From contig JAUIRK010000087.1 of NCBI GenBank assembly GCA_030549495.1, positions 434,001-498,000 of the forward strand: 64,000 nt of DNA. The letters run 5' to 3'. Both the position numbers and the translations under genes were made by a program. The stretch is from Nectonema munidae. Taxonomy: Eukaryota; Nematomorpha; Nectonematoida; Nectonematidae. This document shows positions 39,601-42,600 of this stretch, piece after piece (within the stretch, counting starts at the first letter, position 1; each line of letters starts with the position of its first letter). The notes beneath the pieces are model-generated. The model made no database searches. It saw only the letters and a program-made list of their open reading frames with translations, and was not told the DNA's origin.

Positions 39601-42600
39601 ATGCACTTACATTCGGAATCCATTCACTGCTATTAACACTGATGATCTGACAGTGGGAACTGGTGAACAAGAAGAACTCATCGATTTGCTGTGCGACGAA
39701 GGTGAAAAACAAATTGGCCAACTTCTGGTGAAATGTAAGTCCCTCCTATCCGTCACTAGTGAAAAGCAATTCCTCAGCTCCTCATATTTCCAACGACATG
39801 GGAATGCAAACAAGAGTCAATCAAGTCGAAGACAAGAAATCGTTTCGTAAATCCAGAACACAATTTCCGATGGTGTGTGAGCATAATATCTTCACGGCTT
39901 GCAAAACTAGTAGAAGAAAAGCATGTCGAGCCATCGCATTGACATACGGGTACTAATTGTTCGATAAGTTAAATATTTTGCTTGTTTATTAATTAAGTTT
40001 AGTTTTGTTTAATTTTTAATTGCGGTTTCGTTTACTTGTATTATATTTATATGTTATTGTGTATGTTATTGTTAACCTTTTAGTATAGTTCTTTTATGGT
40101 CAAAAACTAATCTTTAATGTTAGGTGGTACGTACCTACAGAATAAGTCCATAAGTGGTACACAGCAACAAAAAGTTTGGGAAACCCTGCTCTAGGTTGAA
40201 ACACTTCCCTGTTACTGAGGATAGTATTAATTGATAAATTATTCTAGATGACCGTCTTTTTCTCAATAACATGCTCTTTCTACGACTAAGCTTGTTTGAA
40301 CATGTGAAATCTTTATTTCACAAAGCCAAACTGCCTTAATGCTGGTAATCTTCGCATATCTGATGACGGAGTTTTCATATTTCTTTCATTGAATCTTCAT
40401 TGCATTCAAGATGAATATTTAGATATTTTAGATCCTGCCTTTTTTATTCTTCCATTTTATAAAAAAAACTTTCCAACGCATTTTATATTTTTGCCGTTAG
40501 GCGTCTATACGAAGTTTGCTCTTTAACAAGTTCCAAAGTTCCAATTTTTGTACAATAAATCCTTTACACACATTCATTTCTTGAACACTTTTCATTTTAA
40601 AATATGTCCTAAAATCTTCCAATTTCGACGCAAACTTTAGTCAGCTACCCAAAAAATTTATTTGTTTAATTTATCAAAAAAAAATTGTAAATGGAAAGAA
40701 AAACTACTTAAACATCGTTGTTATACGATAGCTTTATTTAAATTACATTTTAGGATGATCATCTTATGGATTCAATGAAACTCCTCACCTAAGCTAATGG
40801 AATCTAAATTTTGGAATTTCTGACAAAACTACGATAACAAAAATCATAGATACTTTATAATCTCTTCATTTCTCATCTTTTGCGTACAAATAAGTGTAGC
40901 TAAATGCCCATTATTATTTTCCTCCATTCCAATTTACAATAAAAACTATTTTTTGAATCTAGATCTGGTGTGTGTGGGCAATAATTGTGAGATATTTTTT
41001 TCTGATATTTTTAGATGTTGGAATTGGTTAGACCTTTATTAAATTTGTTACATCAAGAAAGAGATGCTTTGCAGCAATACGAAGCACTTCTTGCACTAAC
41101 AAACGTTACTAGCATAGATGATTTCTGTAGGTATGCAGCCTTTCAATTTTTCTTTATCCTCTTCATACTAAATCGTGTTATCTTTATTTGCGTTATATTT
41201 GCCTTTCAAAGTTGGATCACATCGTAAGGGATGGAGGATTATATCTTTAAAAAAAATGTTCTCATGCTCACTTTTGCGATGATACTTAATGTGTTATCAC
41301 TGTTTACATGCAGAACCTCCACATACGGGAGACAGAGGGCTGCAAATATTAAAAAAATATATACACATAGGATACATGTCAGTTGCAAAAAATGAGGAAA
41401 AACTTTTAAAAGTTGGTATCAATTTTGGTATAAAAGGATTTTAACGGGGTCATTAACTTTTGTCATGTAAAACACGAAAACGTGATATAATTACATACTC
41501 TGAAACCCGCCTTCCATTTTGTAAGTTTGTTATTCTTTAGAATTGAGGATAACTTCTGTTTTTCATATTTTATTAAATGCAAATGCTGACACCATTTCTG
41601 AAGTTCGATTATATTGAAATGCTTTTTAAGCAGTGTTAGCACCTATTATACTAATATATTTATTTTTTCTTTCCTCAAAAATTATTCTATTTCAAAAACG
41701 TTGTCTCTTAAAACCTTTTAATTTTTTTCTGAAAGATATTTTACAAATTATTTTGCTATTTATTCAATGTCACTTCCATTATTTTGTTAAAAGGCAATTC
41801 TTATTTTCAAGAATCATTCAAAAAACGCAAGTTTACGCAAAGTACACGTTGTATTTTATACATGGCTAGCTAGATCAATTACTACTCTTTGTAGATTAAA
41901 ACCCATTTTCCAACATTTTGATTGTTCATTATATCCTATAAATCTATAAGAATTTTTTTTAGCATTTATGCTTGTTTAGGAAACGAATTTTAGCTGAAAA
42001 GGGTTTAACTGAAATCTCCTCATATGCGTTTAATATGGACGAGGAAGAAATGCAAGTAGCAGCAATTGAATGCGTTCTTAATCTTATACAGAATGAAGAA
42101 GTACGTTTTTATGTATTCGCTTTTACAAATAATAACTAAAATTACAAGAAGAGGATAAAAAACCTTTATTGGAGAACAAAAGCGCTTTCAAACTGCATTC
42201 ATCAGTTGTTTACGTAGTTAAAGGAAAATAAATTTTAGAAAAAGCTCGAGCAATTTTATAAATTGAATCAAAGAAAGACAAAAGGGCTAAAATATATAAA
42301 AGTGTAAACAAACATAAAGTTCATTTTAAATAGAAATATTGTGAGAAGAAAATATATTACAAAACAATTTTTTAAAATGCAAGAATTCCTTTTGGGTACA
42401 AAGCTTCGGAGCTTTCTGTTTAAAATACGCAATGATTCAAACACTTTCTTGAGAATTTGAAACTGGTCAGTGTTGTACATAGGTAAGCAGTTTTTGTTAT
42501 TAAAAAATGTCTTCCTATTGCGGTTAGTGTAGATTGTTGTATTGAAGTAGTTTTGTTAGTGAGAACTTTTCAACGTGCTCTTTCATCCTTTGTTTGAAAC

